Source: JAFGFY01 sp964520425
GTDB taxonomy: Bacteria > Desulfobacterota > DSM-4660 > Desulfatiglandales > HGW-15
Assembly: GCA_964520425.1 (NCBI GenBank)
Contig: CAZFMX010000041.1
Coordinates: forward strand, 1-27,396
DNA: 27,396 nucleotides
Reading direction: 5' to 3'
Shown: piece by piece, positions 16,801-24,182 of the stretch
How positions within the stretch are numbered: the first letter of the stretch is position 1
Layout of the letters: each line of letters opens with the position of its first letter
Position numbers and translations under genes: made by a program
Notes under the pieces: model-generated
Database searches by the model: none
Told to the model about the DNA's origin: nothing
Seen by the model: the letters and a program-made list of their open reading frames with translations, nothing else

Positions 16801-17141
16801 TGGACCTTAGTCTTGACTTTTTCAAGAAGCTCATCAACATCATATCCGGTTTTTACCTCAATAGAAACCGATGCAGAACCCTCTGACGAATTGGTGGTAT
16901 ATTTATCTATCTCCTCCATGCCCTTTATGGTTTCTTCAATCTTCCTGCTTATGGCCTCTTCAACCTCTTCCGGATCAGCTCCTGGATAGAACACGGATAT
17001 ATTGATGGCATCCAGACTCATTTCCGGCATGGATTCTATGATCATCGAAGATGCCCCAAAGACACCGGAAAGCAGAATCATGCCCAGCATTATATTGGCA
17101 AATACTCTGTTAGCAGCCAAAGCTGCCAGTAACGATTTCAT
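13875..17141 (-). CDS. RND-family efflux transporter permease (AcrB-like)
   Basis: This proton-driven inner-membrane pump of 1088 residues forms the tripartite efflux system with its neighbours. The first helix follows the N-terminal MKSLLAALAANRVFANIM. Two large periplasmic regions alternate with two sets of helices. The proton-relay aspartates are present in GIVVDDAIVVGEAIY (D397, D398). The second half repeats the plan, ending in a soluble tail of about 60 residues. Two glycine-rich loops (GRGGGGRGP near 630 and FGGGGFGPGG near 690) stand out in the second periplasmic domain. HAE1 (drug/hydrophobe) rather than heavy-metal type is suggested by DDAIVV, but the substrate is unknown. It begins 18 bases after the adaptor stop; the ATG has only a weak AGAGAG upstream, so coupling to the adaptor is likely. 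Confidence 0.95.
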   Translation of the reverse strand: MKSLLAALAANRVFANIMLGMILLSGVFGASSMIIESMPEMSLDAINISVFYPGADPEEVEEAISRKIEETIKGMEEIDKYTTNSSEGSASVSIEVKTGYDVDELLEKVKTKVQSIMTFPVDAEKPIVTKFEMRRSVMTIFIQADMSERRLKAWSEQIKDEIQNLPEVSTVSLFGTREYEINIGVSEERLREYGLTINQVANAIRMNNMNMSGGTIRTEGEEIRIRTLGRKYTGEELSKIVVFAKPGGEIITLERIADISDGFNEDPINNKVDGKRAVLVQISNSLEEDAIATAEAVKRYVARKQASLPEGAIIKVLDDATDEVRARLELLESNGIIGLAIVFILLWAFMNIRIAFWCGMGIPVAVAGGMIALPVFDGTINMMTTFAFILILGIVVDDAIVVGEAIYVQRKNGLPPLKAAIEGTWEVGMPVIAAVLTTVIAFIPLAFVEGVIGKIIFFLPVVVTGCLVMSLFECLTLLPAHLNHLSDPNITSEKTHPPKTKLGIILRKLNRIQEYTAMGMEKFVEKVYMPFLRKALEWRYISFATAIAVLFITFGLILGGIIKYTMFPNIDGDSLTATVRFPNGTPQDITQNAVDRLEEALRKVGERSKTLSGDPLIRHTITLVGQTLGRGGGGRGPNVGSVRAFLLPSEDRGIHSNDLSVQWEKETGLIPGIESLTFGGGGFGPGGAPIEIWIQGNDMDTILKASDDLMERLRQFEGVYQVKSDFTPGKNELRLKLKPEARTFGLTVSDLGRQVFSAYYGNEALRIQRGRDDIRVKIRYTEKERTRLSDFEQVRIRTPQGQEVPLLSVADISFGPGFATITRTDGMRRVEVNAQVDSKQSNAREIMGELEMNFFPKLKAKYPGLSISVEGHQARDAESFGTLFVTYPIALLGIFFVMATMFRSYVQPFVIFFTIPFGIIGAIVGHMLLGVDMAIMSAFGIVALTGVVVNSAIVLIDRINKNLAEGMPLFEAVKAGSARRFRAIFLTTVSTVGALMPLILEKDFQAQMLIPMAVSIAAGVLFSSILTLVLIPSLLIIMNDLKLFLYRLWHGWWPTREEVEPASRRGVELEEQKEVLSDTPIKVFDSSS

Positions 17142-17159
17142 AATGGTCCAATCTCTCTT

Positions 17160-18482
17160 TTATAAAATGATCAGCTTTGTGTTCTCCATAGGGTCTATCA
17201 ATCGTGTGATGATGACCCTGTCACCAGGTTTAAGACCTTCTGATACCAATGCCTCCTCGCCCTGAGACCTGGCGATTTCCACTGGAACAGTTTTAAGCTT
17301 GCTATCAATTGCCACGTACACGGTATTTTCGAAACTGACAGCCCATCTAGGTACTCTGTATACATCTTCAAGTGTTTTCCCCGGGATCTCAACAGAACAA
17401 AACATTCCTTCAATCAGGGGTAGGCTGCCGTGGTTAATAGACAATGCCTCTGCGCCTTCAATCCGGATAGCCACGGTAACCGTCCTGGTCTGCTCATCAA
17501 ATTTGACAACCCGATCTAATGTACCCTCCCAGTATTCGGCTGAAGTCGATTCAGTCCAGCGAACTTTGCATTTCACCTTCTTCAGTCCTCTTACCCAGGC
17601 ATTGGATGTATTGTTGCTTTTCTCATCAAAAGGTAACCACTTGTTCGCATCACGACTGTCCAGTGGAACCTGAATTTCCAGAATAGAATCATCAGCAAGC
17701 GTAATGACACTCACCCCCGGGGACACATATTGTCCCTTTTCAATGGATACACTCTTTATGCGACCATTAAAGGGTGCTATAACCGTGCATCTCTCAAGAC
17801 GTATTTTTGCTGTCGCCATTCTCGATTTCGATGACAACAAGCTGCTTTCAGTCTCCTTTATCTGCAGAGGATAAAGCTCAACAGCTTTTTCCATCTGCTC
17901 CTGCTGGTCTGAGGCGTTGTTAAAGGTCTGTTCAGCCTGGTCAACACCTGACTGGGTGCCCACCTTGTCTTCCTCAAACAGCTTCTTGACTCTCTCATAC
18001 TGTTGTTTTGACAATTCACAGGTTCTCTGGATGGTCTTTAACCTCTCTCCGTCTATCTCATACTGCCGCTTCATCCGGCTCAGAGAGCTTTCCATCTGGG
18101 TAACAGTAGCCCTAGCTTCGATAAGAGCAGCTTCATAATCCCGGGGATCGATCTGGAAAATAACCTCTCCCTTCTCAATCACTTCACCCGCCTCCAGCCT
18201 GGGATGTATTTTAACAACTCTCCCGGATACTTCCGGAGCAATAGAAACTATATTCAGGGCCTTGACCTCACCGTACCCTGTTATGACTACAGGGACGTTT
18301 TCAGGCTTTGCATCAAGTACTTCAACTTGAAGGGTGGGCTCCGGGATCGGCATCTGTGGCGGCGGTTTTCTAAGCGCCATAAAACCTCCCGCAACAACGA
18401 CGCCCGCAAAGATGATTGCGAAAACCATTATGACTCTGAATAAAATTCTATTCTTATGTTTAGACTCATTTTCACTGTACAT
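17160..18482 (-). CDS. RND efflux periplasmic adaptor (HlyD/MFP family)
   Basis: This is the membrane-fusion subunit linking pump and outer-membrane channel. I place the start at the ATG at 18482 (GAGG eight bases upstream), giving 440 residues. An in-frame ATG at 18515 lacks such a site. After a short basic N-terminus comes one membrane anchor (about residues 14-38), then a lipoyl-like half motif (APEVSGRVVKIHPRLEAGEV), a long alpha-helical hairpin with coiled-coil character (residues about 110-200), the second lipoyl half (VIAPFNGRIKSVSIEKGQYV) and beta-barrel domains (VYRVPRWAVSFENTVYV). It is the first gene of the operon, so the operon promoter must lie in 18483-18973. A possible operator is listed separately. 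Confidence 0.93.
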   Translation of the reverse strand: MYSENESKHKNRILFRVIMVFAIIFAGVVVAGGFMALRKPPPQMPIPEPTLQVEVLDAKPENVPVVITGYGEVKALNIVSIAPEVSGRVVKIHPRLEAGEVIEKGEVIFQIDPRDYEAALIEARATVTQMESSLSRMKRQYEIDGERLKTIQRTCELSKQQYERVKKLFEEDKVGTQSGVDQAEQTFNNASDQQEQMEKAVELYPLQIKETESSLLSSKSRMATAKIRLERCTVIAPFNGRIKSVSIEKGQYVSPGVSVITLADDSILEIQVPLDSRDANKWLPFDEKSNNTSNAWVRGLKKVKCKVRWTESTSAEYWEGTLDRVVKFDEQTRTVTVAIRIEGAEALSINHGSLPLIEGMFCSVEIPGKTLEDVYRVPRWAVSFENTVYVAIDSKLKTVPVEIARSQGEEALVSEGLKPGDRVIITRLIDPMENTKLIIL

Positions 18483-18973
18483 CCGTTTTACCTCTACTCC
18501 ATATAAGATACACAAATGATTGTGAATAAAATTGCAATTTCTATACCTATATGACCAATTCGCATGAATTAATGTTATTTTGGTTCAATATTTGCTAATT
18601 AATGTAATCTATGTGAAAAAACTGGCTATTATATAACCAGTTAATCCGGACTCATTGTGTATTATGTATCCAGTTAACCTCCTCCTATAAATTTACGGTG
18701 AGTCCTAATAAGTATGTTCTGGGAGGTTTTCTCAGATAATACAAATAGTCAGGAAATCAGGAGAGTTCCCTCAAACAGGACCACCTCAGAGGATGAGAGA
18801 AATAGAACCATATCATTATACCATATCCGATGTGTTATTGCTTAATAAGAATTCTCCTTCCAATGACACTGTTTAGGAAACTCCAGAAACACTGTCTGAG
18901 ATCAAAAAGAATCTATTAGGGGCAATATTAAGCTAACCACTTTGGAGTAGTCGTCAAATCATGAAGCCCATTT
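18483..18973. other. AT-rich gap between the ABC-F gene and the efflux operon
   Basis: This 490-base stretch must hold the efflux operon promoter, read leftward, and the ABC-F gene's 3' end. I see no strong TTGACA/TATAAT pair for the operon. A perfect palindrome AAATTGCAATTT lies at 18529-18540, and the operator-like site at 18620-18642 is listed separately. No clear intrinsic terminator follows the ABC-F stop. From about 18700 to 18950 I recognise nothing. Confidence 0.5.
18620..18642. promoter_or_regulatory. Operator-like inverted repeat upstream of the efflux operon
   Basis: AACTGG and CCAGTT face each other across 11 AT-rich bases, and CCAGTTAA recurs at 18671-18678. The size and position, about 140 bases before the adaptor start, suit a dimeric repressor of the TetR or MarR kind, but no regulator gene is in the window. 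Confidence 0.35.
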
Positions 18974-20485
18974 TCATGTGACCCGTAAAAGGAAATCATC
19001 CGAAGATTCTTTTTTGCGTGAAATCTGCCAATGTCGGTCAGTCAGTTTTTCGAGAAACCGTCGATCATGGCTGACCAGAAGCAGGCCGCATGGGCAATCC
19101 TCAAGAGCCCTTTCAAGGCATTCAATTGAAGGAAGGTCCATGTGGTTTGTTGGCTCATCCATTATGATAAGATGGGGTTCATTGGCTATACCGGTTGCCA
19201 ACAGCAGTTTGCGAGTCTCTCCCGGGCTTGGTTGCCGGCTCTCCAGCAGCCTGTGGGGCCGTGATCCAAGACGACTCACCACTGCCATCATCTTACCAAG
19301 TCTTTCACCTGATAACTCAAGAGCTCTTGACATGATTTCTTTTGAGGATCCCTGGTCAATCTCCTGGGGTATATATGTGAGTCGATTCCTTGGTATGTCC
19401 AGTATTTTTATTAATAAGCGGATCAGACTGCTCTTTCCTCCTCCATTCTGCCCGGTAAGGGCGATTCGATCATCAGGAGTCATTAGAAGATCAGGGAAAT
19501 GCAAACGCCGACTCCCTCCAAGATGAATCATCCCATTAGGCAACCTGAAAAGAAAATCCCTTTTTGACTTTAATCCACTCACCCAGATTCCCATCTCATG
19601 TTTTTTCTTGACCTCTGTTTTTTTCAGTTCCTCCTGTGCCTGTCTGACCCTGCCTTTCATCTGGTTTAAGAGTTTGCCCCCTGTCCCGTCCTTTCCTGAG
19701 ATACGGGCGCAATTCCGCTTAAAACGGGCGTCATGATCTTTTATCGCCAGTCCCCTCTTTGAACGCATATGGTGAGACCTGCCGGCAATATCTCTCCGTT
19801 TTGACGCTTCTTTTTTCAGTTTGTTAAATGTTTGTTTTTTAGCGGCATACTGGTTTCTCACGTATTCCTCATCGGAGATTGCCTGCTCAGATCCACTGGT
19901 GTAATTTCCTGGACGGAGTATTGCGTGGGGTGGGTCGACAAAAAGGCATTGATAACAGAGATGATCCAGGAGATCACGGTCATGACTGACAAGGAGCCCC
20001 ACACCCTTGTATGTTTCTAGGGAATGATAGAGAAGCTCTTTAGCATAGCTATCGAGATGATTCGTAGGCTCATCGATGGCAAGAACTCCGGGCCTGCGCC
20101 ATAAGGCTACTGCGATTTGAGCCCGTTTTCTCTCCCCATGGCTGAGTGTATTCCATCGATCATGCCAATCAATGCCCAGATCCAATTGTCCCCTGATCCT
20201 GCACGCGTCACTCTCTGTAGAAATTACAAGTTCATACAGGAGTGACGGCATCTCATCAGTGCGTTGTCGGCAGTAAACAGCGTTTCCCGAGCCGGTAACA
20301 GATCCTTTTTGGGGGGAGATCTTCCCGGTGGCCAGTTTCAATATGGTGGTTTTCCCGGCTCCGTTGGCGCCGATTATTCCTGTCCATCCTCTGGCCAGAT
20401 CAAATGAGAGTCTCTCGATTAACGAAGAAGTTATCGTATCATAGGTAAATGACACGTCGCGAAACCGAATATATCCATCATCCAT
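18974..20485 (-). CDS. ABC-F family ATPase (ribosome-associated; possible antibiotic resistance)
   Basis: Two ABC ATPase domains in one chain with no membrane helices define ABC-F proteins, which bind the ribosome E site and in some subfamilies dislodge antibiotics. Domain 1 has GANGAGKTT (about 40-48), signature LSHGE (115-119) and AIDEPTNHLD. A basic linker of about 100 residues, rich in lysine and arginine (about 205-300), follows. Domain 2 has GQNGGGKSS (346-354), an altered signature PSPGE (420-424) and IMDEPTNHMD. The 503-residue length and lack of the long arm insertion resemble resistance-type Lsa/Vga/Msr proteins more than EttA, but this is not proven. The ATG at 20485 has GAGG five bases upstream; the GTG just before it is too close to that site. 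The gene is preceded by a leader with a terminator and short ORFs, which supports inducible regulation. Confidence 0.88.
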   Translation of the reverse strand: MDDGYIRFRDVSFTYDTITSSLIERLSFDLARGWTGIIGANGAGKTTILKLATGKISPQKGSVTGSGNAVYCRQRTDEMPSLLYELVISTESDACRIRGQLDLGIDWHDRWNTLSHGERKRAQIAVALWRRPGVLAIDEPTNHLDSYAKELLYHSLETYKGVGLLVSHDRDLLDHLCYQCLFVDPPHAILRPGNYTSGSEQAISDEEYVRNQYAAKKQTFNKLKKEASKRRDIAGRSHHMRSKRGLAIKDHDARFKRNCARISGKDGTGGKLLNQMKGRVRQAQEELKKTEVKKKHEMGIWVSGLKSKRDFLFRLPNGMIHLGGSRRLHFPDLLMTPDDRIALTGQNGGGKSSLIRLLIKILDIPRNRLTYIPQEIDQGSSKEIMSRALELSGERLGKMMAVVSRLGSRPHRLLESRQPSPGETRKLLLATGIANEPHLIIMDEPTNHMDLPSIECLERALEDCPCGLLLVSHDRRFLEKLTDRHWQISRKKESSDDFLLRVT

Positions 20486-20502
20486 CACTGCCTCATTCTT
20501 TC

Positions 20503-20547
20503 CAAAAGAAAAAGCCCATCCGTTGGAATGAAACCAACGGCGGGCTT
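20503..20547 (-). terminator. Attenuator-type intrinsic terminator in the ABC-F leader
   Basis: In the transcribed strand AAGCCC-G-CCGTTGG pairs with CCAACGG-AT-GGGCTT around a TTTCATT loop, followed by CTTTTTCTTTT. It ends only about 20 bases before the ABC-F start, so it lies between promoter and gene. Its 5' arm CCGTTGG can also pair with an identical upstream copy of CCAACGG (20580-20586), which would block the terminator. Confidence 0.85.
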
Positions 20548-20646
20548 CTAGAAAACCAAAACGCTTTTTAACACGAACACCGTTGGAACCATATACCAGT
20601 ACTCTTGTATGAATACCGGATAAAGAAGCGGAAAAATGAAATTCAT
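20548..20646 (-). CDS. Leader ORF 2 of the ABC-F gene (32 codons)
   Basis: ATG at 20644-20646 opens 32 codons beginning MNFIFPLLYPVF and ending VLKSVLVF, then TAG. The stop abuts the 5' arm of the terminator, and the ORF contains the CCAACGG antiterminator arm. The peptide is hydrophobic and aromatic, like several macrolide-sensing leader peptides. The ribosome site is weak (AGGA three bases before ATG), so translation is uncertain. A ribosome reaching the stop would cover the terminator arm, while one stalled midway would cover the antiterminator arm. Confidence 0.5.
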   Translation of the reverse strand: MNFIFPLLYPVFIQEYWYMVPTVFVLKSVLVF

Positions 20647-20662
20647 TTTCCTACAAATGATT

Positions 20663-20680
20663 CTAACGGCCGATTTTCAC
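20663..20680 (-). CDS. Leader ORF 1 of the ABC-F gene (5 codons)
   Basis: GTG at 20678-20680, seven bases after GAGGA, opens the peptide M-K-I-G-R and stops at TAG. Its last codons lie in GGCCGTTAGAA, which can pair with TTCCAACGG (8 of 9), the antiterminator arm. A ribosome stalled here would free that arm and favour read-through. It has the better ribosome site of the two leader ORFs but is extremely short. Confidence 0.4.
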   Translation of the reverse strand: MKIGR

Positions 20681-20750
20681 TTTCTTATCCTCTTCTATTT
20701 CAATGGATAGAATCAAACAGTCGTTGATAATTAGTCTCTTTTTGGGTGTC

Positions 20751-20780
20751 AGTATAGGAGAGGTTTGGCTTGTATGTCAA
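20751..20780 (-). promoter_or_regulatory. Strong sigma-70 promoter of the ABC-F gene
   Basis: Leftward TTGACA (20775-20780) and TATACT (20751-20756) lie 18 bases apart, giving a start near 20744 and a leader of about 258 bases. The spacer and about 60 bases upstream closely resemble the gldA-like gene's promoter at 24012-24041. Confidence 0.75.
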
Positions 20781-20873
20781 GCAAAACACGATCACCCGAT
20801 GCTGTATTCAGATTTCGTGATGAAAAAACAATGGACTCATTCACACAAAACAAGTTGCAGAGCTTGAAGCGTT

Positions 20874-22208
20874 TTAATATTGCCCATACTTATTGGCAGC
20901 TTCGAGCAAAGCTTGAGTCGTATCCGCTTTTCCTTCATCCAAAGCAGCGCCCGTAGTGAGAATAAACCCACCACCCGCCGCGCAGGTGTCGATCAATTTC
21001 TTACAATACTCATCCACTTGTTGCGGAGTGCCTGTAACCATCAAACTAGTGGGCACATTGCCGGCTATGCAAATAATGTCTCCAACCTGCTTCTTAATTT
21101 CTGACATATCCGTTTGGTCGAACAGCCACAGGGTTGTCCCTTTGGGCAATTCCTTGAGATAGGGCAAACGGGAACCATAGCCGCCTTCAGCAAATAGCAG
21201 GGGAACACAGCCTTCCTTCACGAGTCCCAAGATCACTTCCCTTAAGCTGGGCCAATAAAGGCGCTTGAAATGATCATCAGACATGAATCCATCCGCACCT
21301 TTATGTAAGGGCATGAAGATCACGGGATTACCCGTGACATTCGCGTCTGCTACGGCGCCCTTGATTTGCAAGGGCGTAATGTGCTCAATGGCTTTGAGGA
21401 TCATATCTTCATTGCGGAATATATCCATCACCATGCCGCGTGAAGCCCGCAAGGTATCGGCCAATACATCAAAGGGCGCCTTGGCTCCACCACCAATATG
21501 TGTGGAAAAACCCATATCGACCATGGCTGTCTGCCGGAAACGTCCCAACCCCTGTCTGACCTTGATGAGTTCTTCGCCGGCATCGGCCGCCTTATTGAGC
21601 GCCTCCCTGATCCCGGGCAGGCCAAAATTGGTCAATTGACCAACGTTGGGTATCTCTATGATGCGATTCAAAGGAGCCAGAGACGCTAAGGGCTCAAGAG
21701 CCCCGAAGATCCTCGGCATATAGTGGCGCAACCAGAAATCAGACATATCATCGATGAGCAGGTCGTATTCGTCCTTTTTCATCCATTCATTTTCCACCGC
21801 CTGAAAACCTACGTTGTCAGGCAGATTATGGCCGGGCCATTTATATAATTTGTAGTCCAGTATCTCAAAGGCCTTGCCGGTTCCGCAATAGGACGGCCCT
21901 TTCGCCAGATCCGTAGGGTATTCGCGCAAAAAACGCAGCCATAAATCCACGGCCAAATCGATATCATACAACACTTCTTTGCATGTCACTCCATATAGGA
22001 AACAGGGCAAAAAAGAAGCCGGTGACAGAGTCGGAACCTGATCCGGTATTTTGGCCAGTGAAATGGCATCAATCACCCTGCCGGTTCGAGCCAAGTAATT
22101 GTTCTTAATCTGGTCTGAAGCAAAGGTCACATCCGGAGGATTGAGCCAGCGTTCGAACCTGGCGCTCTGACGTTCCTGGGATGTCATGTCTTTCCATTCT
22201 TTGGACAT
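20874..22208 (-). CDS. Uroporphyrinogen decarboxylase (URO-D) superfamily protein, probably methyltransferase-like
   Basis: The fold family includes HemE and the cobalamin-dependent methyltransferases MtaA/MtbA. At 444 residues this protein is about 100 longer than HemE and lacks the HemE N-terminal RQAGR signature, so haem synthesis is unlikely. The C-terminal half shows family features: FMPLHKGADGFMSD, LFAEGGYGSRLPYL, a GNVPTSLMVTGTPQQVDEYC stretch and GGFILTTGAALDEG. The start is the ATG at 22208 (AAGGA nine bases upstream). The open frame continues to 22523, but that extra part is a palindromic repeat, not coding-like. It lies 460 bases downstream of the gldA-like gene in the same direction and probably shares its transcript. 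The substrate is unknown; a role in methyl or C1 transfer is inference. Confidence 0.82.
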   Translation of the reverse strand: MSKEWKDMTSQERQSARFERWLNPPDVTFASDQIKNNYLARTGRVIDAISLAKIPDQVPTLSPASFLPCFLYGVTCKEVLYDIDLAVDLWLRFLREYPTDLAKGPSYCGTGKAFEILDYKLYKWPGHNLPDNVGFQAVENEWMKKDEYDLLIDDMSDFWLRHYMPRIFGALEPLASLAPLNRIIEIPNVGQLTNFGLPGIREALNKAADAGEELIKVRQGLGRFRQTAMVDMGFSTHIGGGAKAPFDVLADTLRASRGMVMDIFRNEDMILKAIEHITPLQIKGAVADANVTGNPVIFMPLHKGADGFMSDDHFKRLYWPSLREVILGLVKEGCVPLLFAEGGYGSRLPYLKELPKGTTLWLFDQTDMSEIKKQVGDIICIAGNVPTSLMVTGTPQQVDEYCKKLIDTCAAGGGFILTTGAALDEGKADTTQALLEAANKYGQY

Positions 22209-22668
22209 AGCAATGATTCCTTTAGTCTTTAAACAGCGTTGAAATATCAAGATCTGTCTGTTTTGTCCCAGTGAGAATCCTCCGGCAGAGCGGGAGGCCT
22301 CAGGAAGCCCCCTCGAAGGGGGCTCAAGGGACAGAGGCTTTTCTGTTGTGACTGGTGGGAGGACGCCGTCTTTTCGTGACTTATCTGTGGGGGAAGCCCT
22401 GGCTTCCCGCCTCGAAGGGGCGGGAAGAACAGTGGAAGGGGCAGGTTTCCCTCGCGGATAAGTCACTGAAAAGACCAGACCGGGAACCTCGGAACGGAAG
22501 AAAAGCCTCTGTTCCTTGAGCATCTCTCCTGTACAAAGTAACTATTCGTTTCTCGCCGGAATGGTAGAACCTTTCCGTGTCCACTGCCAGGGGCGGTGGT
22601 TTCAGGTTATAATGATTCTTAATCATATCAACAGAAGATCGTCAGGAAGTCAATTGAGACTTCCTCTC
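22209..22668. repeat. Nested palindromic repeat between the gldA-like and UroD-like genes
   Basis: Arms 22324-22344 and 22499-22519 pair over 20 of 21 bases, the exception being G-T. A second pair, 22368-22398 with 22444-22475, follows with transitions and one bulge. The tip is CTTCCCGCC/GGCGGGAAG (22403-22427). A separate hairpin AGCCCCC-TCGA-GGGGGCT lies at 22306-22324. A smaller perfect stem AGGAAGTC/GACTTCCT (22644-22665) comes just after the gldA-like stop and has no T-run. Read as protein, the block yields a false N-terminal extension of the UroD-like gene. Confidence 0.75.
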
Positions 22669-23877
22669 TTATGGGTGCAAACGACGATAAGCCGCATCGC
22701 CTAAAGTTTGAGCGGTCCTTACTCCCAACAGGTCGGCTTCGACAAAAGCTCTAAACAAATTCTCGGGACTGACCTCAAAAGGTTCGGCTTCGGTCAAATG
22801 TGATGACACGGCTCCTTCCATGGCTTTCTTGATGCTTGACGCGTCTTTTTTCATATCCAGAGAGAGCTGGCCCGCATGTATCGGCAGCCCGACGCCGGCC
22901 ATAAACTCAGCGGCCTCTCTTGCTTCGTCCGCCTTCCCTTCCAATAATAGATGGGTCAGGATGCCGATACCCACTAGTTCACCGTGGAAAAAATCTCTGT
23001 GCAAGACAGGTATCTCTGTGAGTCCTGCTGCAACAGCATGGGCTGTTGCTAATCCACCGCTTTCGAATCCGATGCCACTTAGCAATGTATTGGCTTCCAC
23101 AATCCGCTCGAAGGCTTCATTGGGTTCTTGCCGTATCATGGCATCCACGGCATTCATACCATTTTCGAGCAGGGTTTTTGCGCACAATTCGGAAATGGCC
23201 AAAGCCGTGATGGTTGGGCGAGCTCCGACTATAGATCTGGCCCGGAGATTCTGAAAACAGGTTCTGGCTTCATAATAGGTTGCCAGGGCGTCCCCCATAC
23301 CTGCAACCAACTGACGCATAGGAGCCTTGATGATGATGCGAGTATCAACAACCACTAAAGCCGGACTATTAGGGAAGAACTCGGGTCCTACTTGTACACC
23401 TTCATCGGAGTACATGACTGAAACAGCTGAACAAGGGGCGTCTGTGGAAGCGATGGTCGGGCAAGTAACGATTGGTAGTCCTAGATGGAAAGCCACACAT
23501 TTGCCGGCATCCATGCATTTTCCCCCCCCGACCGCGATTATGGCATCTGTTTCAGGATCTCCATTTTCTAACAGAGAGACGAGCCGCTTGACTTCCTTTT
23601 CGGAACATTCCCCTTTAAAAATCTCTACTGTATGGCTGATGTCCGGCGTATTGAGGCTATTTCTGATCTGTTCGCCAAAGCGTTCTTCTCCACCGACAGA
23701 TAACAACACCGCCGGTCGTTCACTGGGAAAAATGGAGATATACTTACCGAGATGATCTAAAGTCCCCTGACCTTGTATGTAGCGATGAGGGGAAATCAAT
23801 ACTCGCGGTACGCGCTCTGGATCCAAGGTGGCGCTTCCATAAATAGCCTGAGGAAAAAACGACGCTTGGTTGGCCAT
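22669..23877 (-). CDS. Glycerol dehydrogenase-like, iron/zinc-dependent alcohol dehydrogenase (GldA family)
   Basis: This is an NAD-dependent polyol or alcohol dehydrogenase of the group III metal-dependent family. The NAD-binding GGGK (117-120, in AVGGGKCMDAGK) is present, as is TIASTDAPCSAVSVMY (141-156). The likely metal ligands are D196 (GMGDALATYYEA), H280 (ATAHAVAAGL) and H298 (FFHGELVG), the same spacing pattern as GldA. The length is 402 residues, slightly more than the usual 365-370 because of a longer N-terminus before VLISPHRYIQG. The ATG has AGGAG seven bases upstream. The strong promoter at 24012-24041 lies about 130 bases upstream. Glycerol is the default substrate of the family, but other 1,2-diols or hydroxyketones are possible. 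Confidence 0.9.
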   Translation of the reverse strand: MANQASFFPQAIYGSATLDPERVPRVLISPHRYIQGQGTLDHLGKYISIFPSERPAVLLSVGGEERFGEQIRNSLNTPDISHTVEIFKGECSEKEVKRLVSLLENGDPETDAIIAVGGGKCMDAGKCVAFHLGLPIVTCPTIASTDAPCSAVSVMYSDEGVQVGPEFFPNSPALVVVDTRIIIKAPMRQLVAGMGDALATYYEARTCFQNLRARSIVGARPTITALAISELCAKTLLENGMNAVDAMIRQEPNEAFERIVEANTLLSGIGFESGGLATAHAVAAGLTEIPVLHRDFFHGELVGIGILTHLLLEGKADEAREAAEFMAGVGLPIHAGQLSLDMKKDASSIKKAMEGAVSSHLTEAEPFEVSPENLFRAFVEADLLGVRTAQTLGDAAYRRLHP

Positions 23878-24011
23878 AATTCTACTCCTGGTTTATCAGG
23901 TCGGACATTCTAAGGTTTGCTACACTGGCTCCACTTTTTAATCATATAAGGTCATGGATGCCATATTTTTAAAAGTATAAGGCGGGTTCTTGCCATTTCA
24001 TAAGGAGTTTG

Positions 24012-24062
24012 AGTATAAGAGAGATCTGGCTTTTGTGTCAAGAAGAACACCATCACGTGATG
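24012..24062 (-). promoter_or_regulatory. Strong promoter of the gldA-like gene with upstream palindrome
   Basis: Leftward TTGACA (24036-24041) and TATACT (24012-24017) lie 18 bases apart. Upstream of the -35 box, CATCACGTGATG (24051-24062) is a perfect 12-bp palindrome and a possible regulator site. About 40 of 50 bases from the -10 box upstream match the ABC-F promoter. The rest of 23878-24182 shows nothing else clear. Confidence 0.75.
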
Positions 24063-24182
24063 TTATCTCCCGATTCTGTGAGGTCAAAATGGAAAGCTTG
24101 TGAGAAAGTAAAGTAAACCCTCTTCCATGTTCCTACATTCTTCAGGTTTAATCCGAATGCATGCCTCCTCGGAAAATTCAAA

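Noticed and set aside
20765..20956. Rightward 63-residue open frame
   Set aside because: It overlaps the conserved promoter block and the end of the UroD-like gene, with no ribosome site or recognisable domain.
20874..22208. HemE (haem biosynthesis uroporphyrinogen decarboxylase)
   Set aside because: The protein is about 100 residues longer, lacks the HemE N-terminal signature and has no haem genes nearby.
22209..22523. 105-residue N-terminal extension of the UroD-like protein
   Set aside because: It is translated palindromic repeat; the ATG at 22208 has a ribosome site and starts the recognisable protein.
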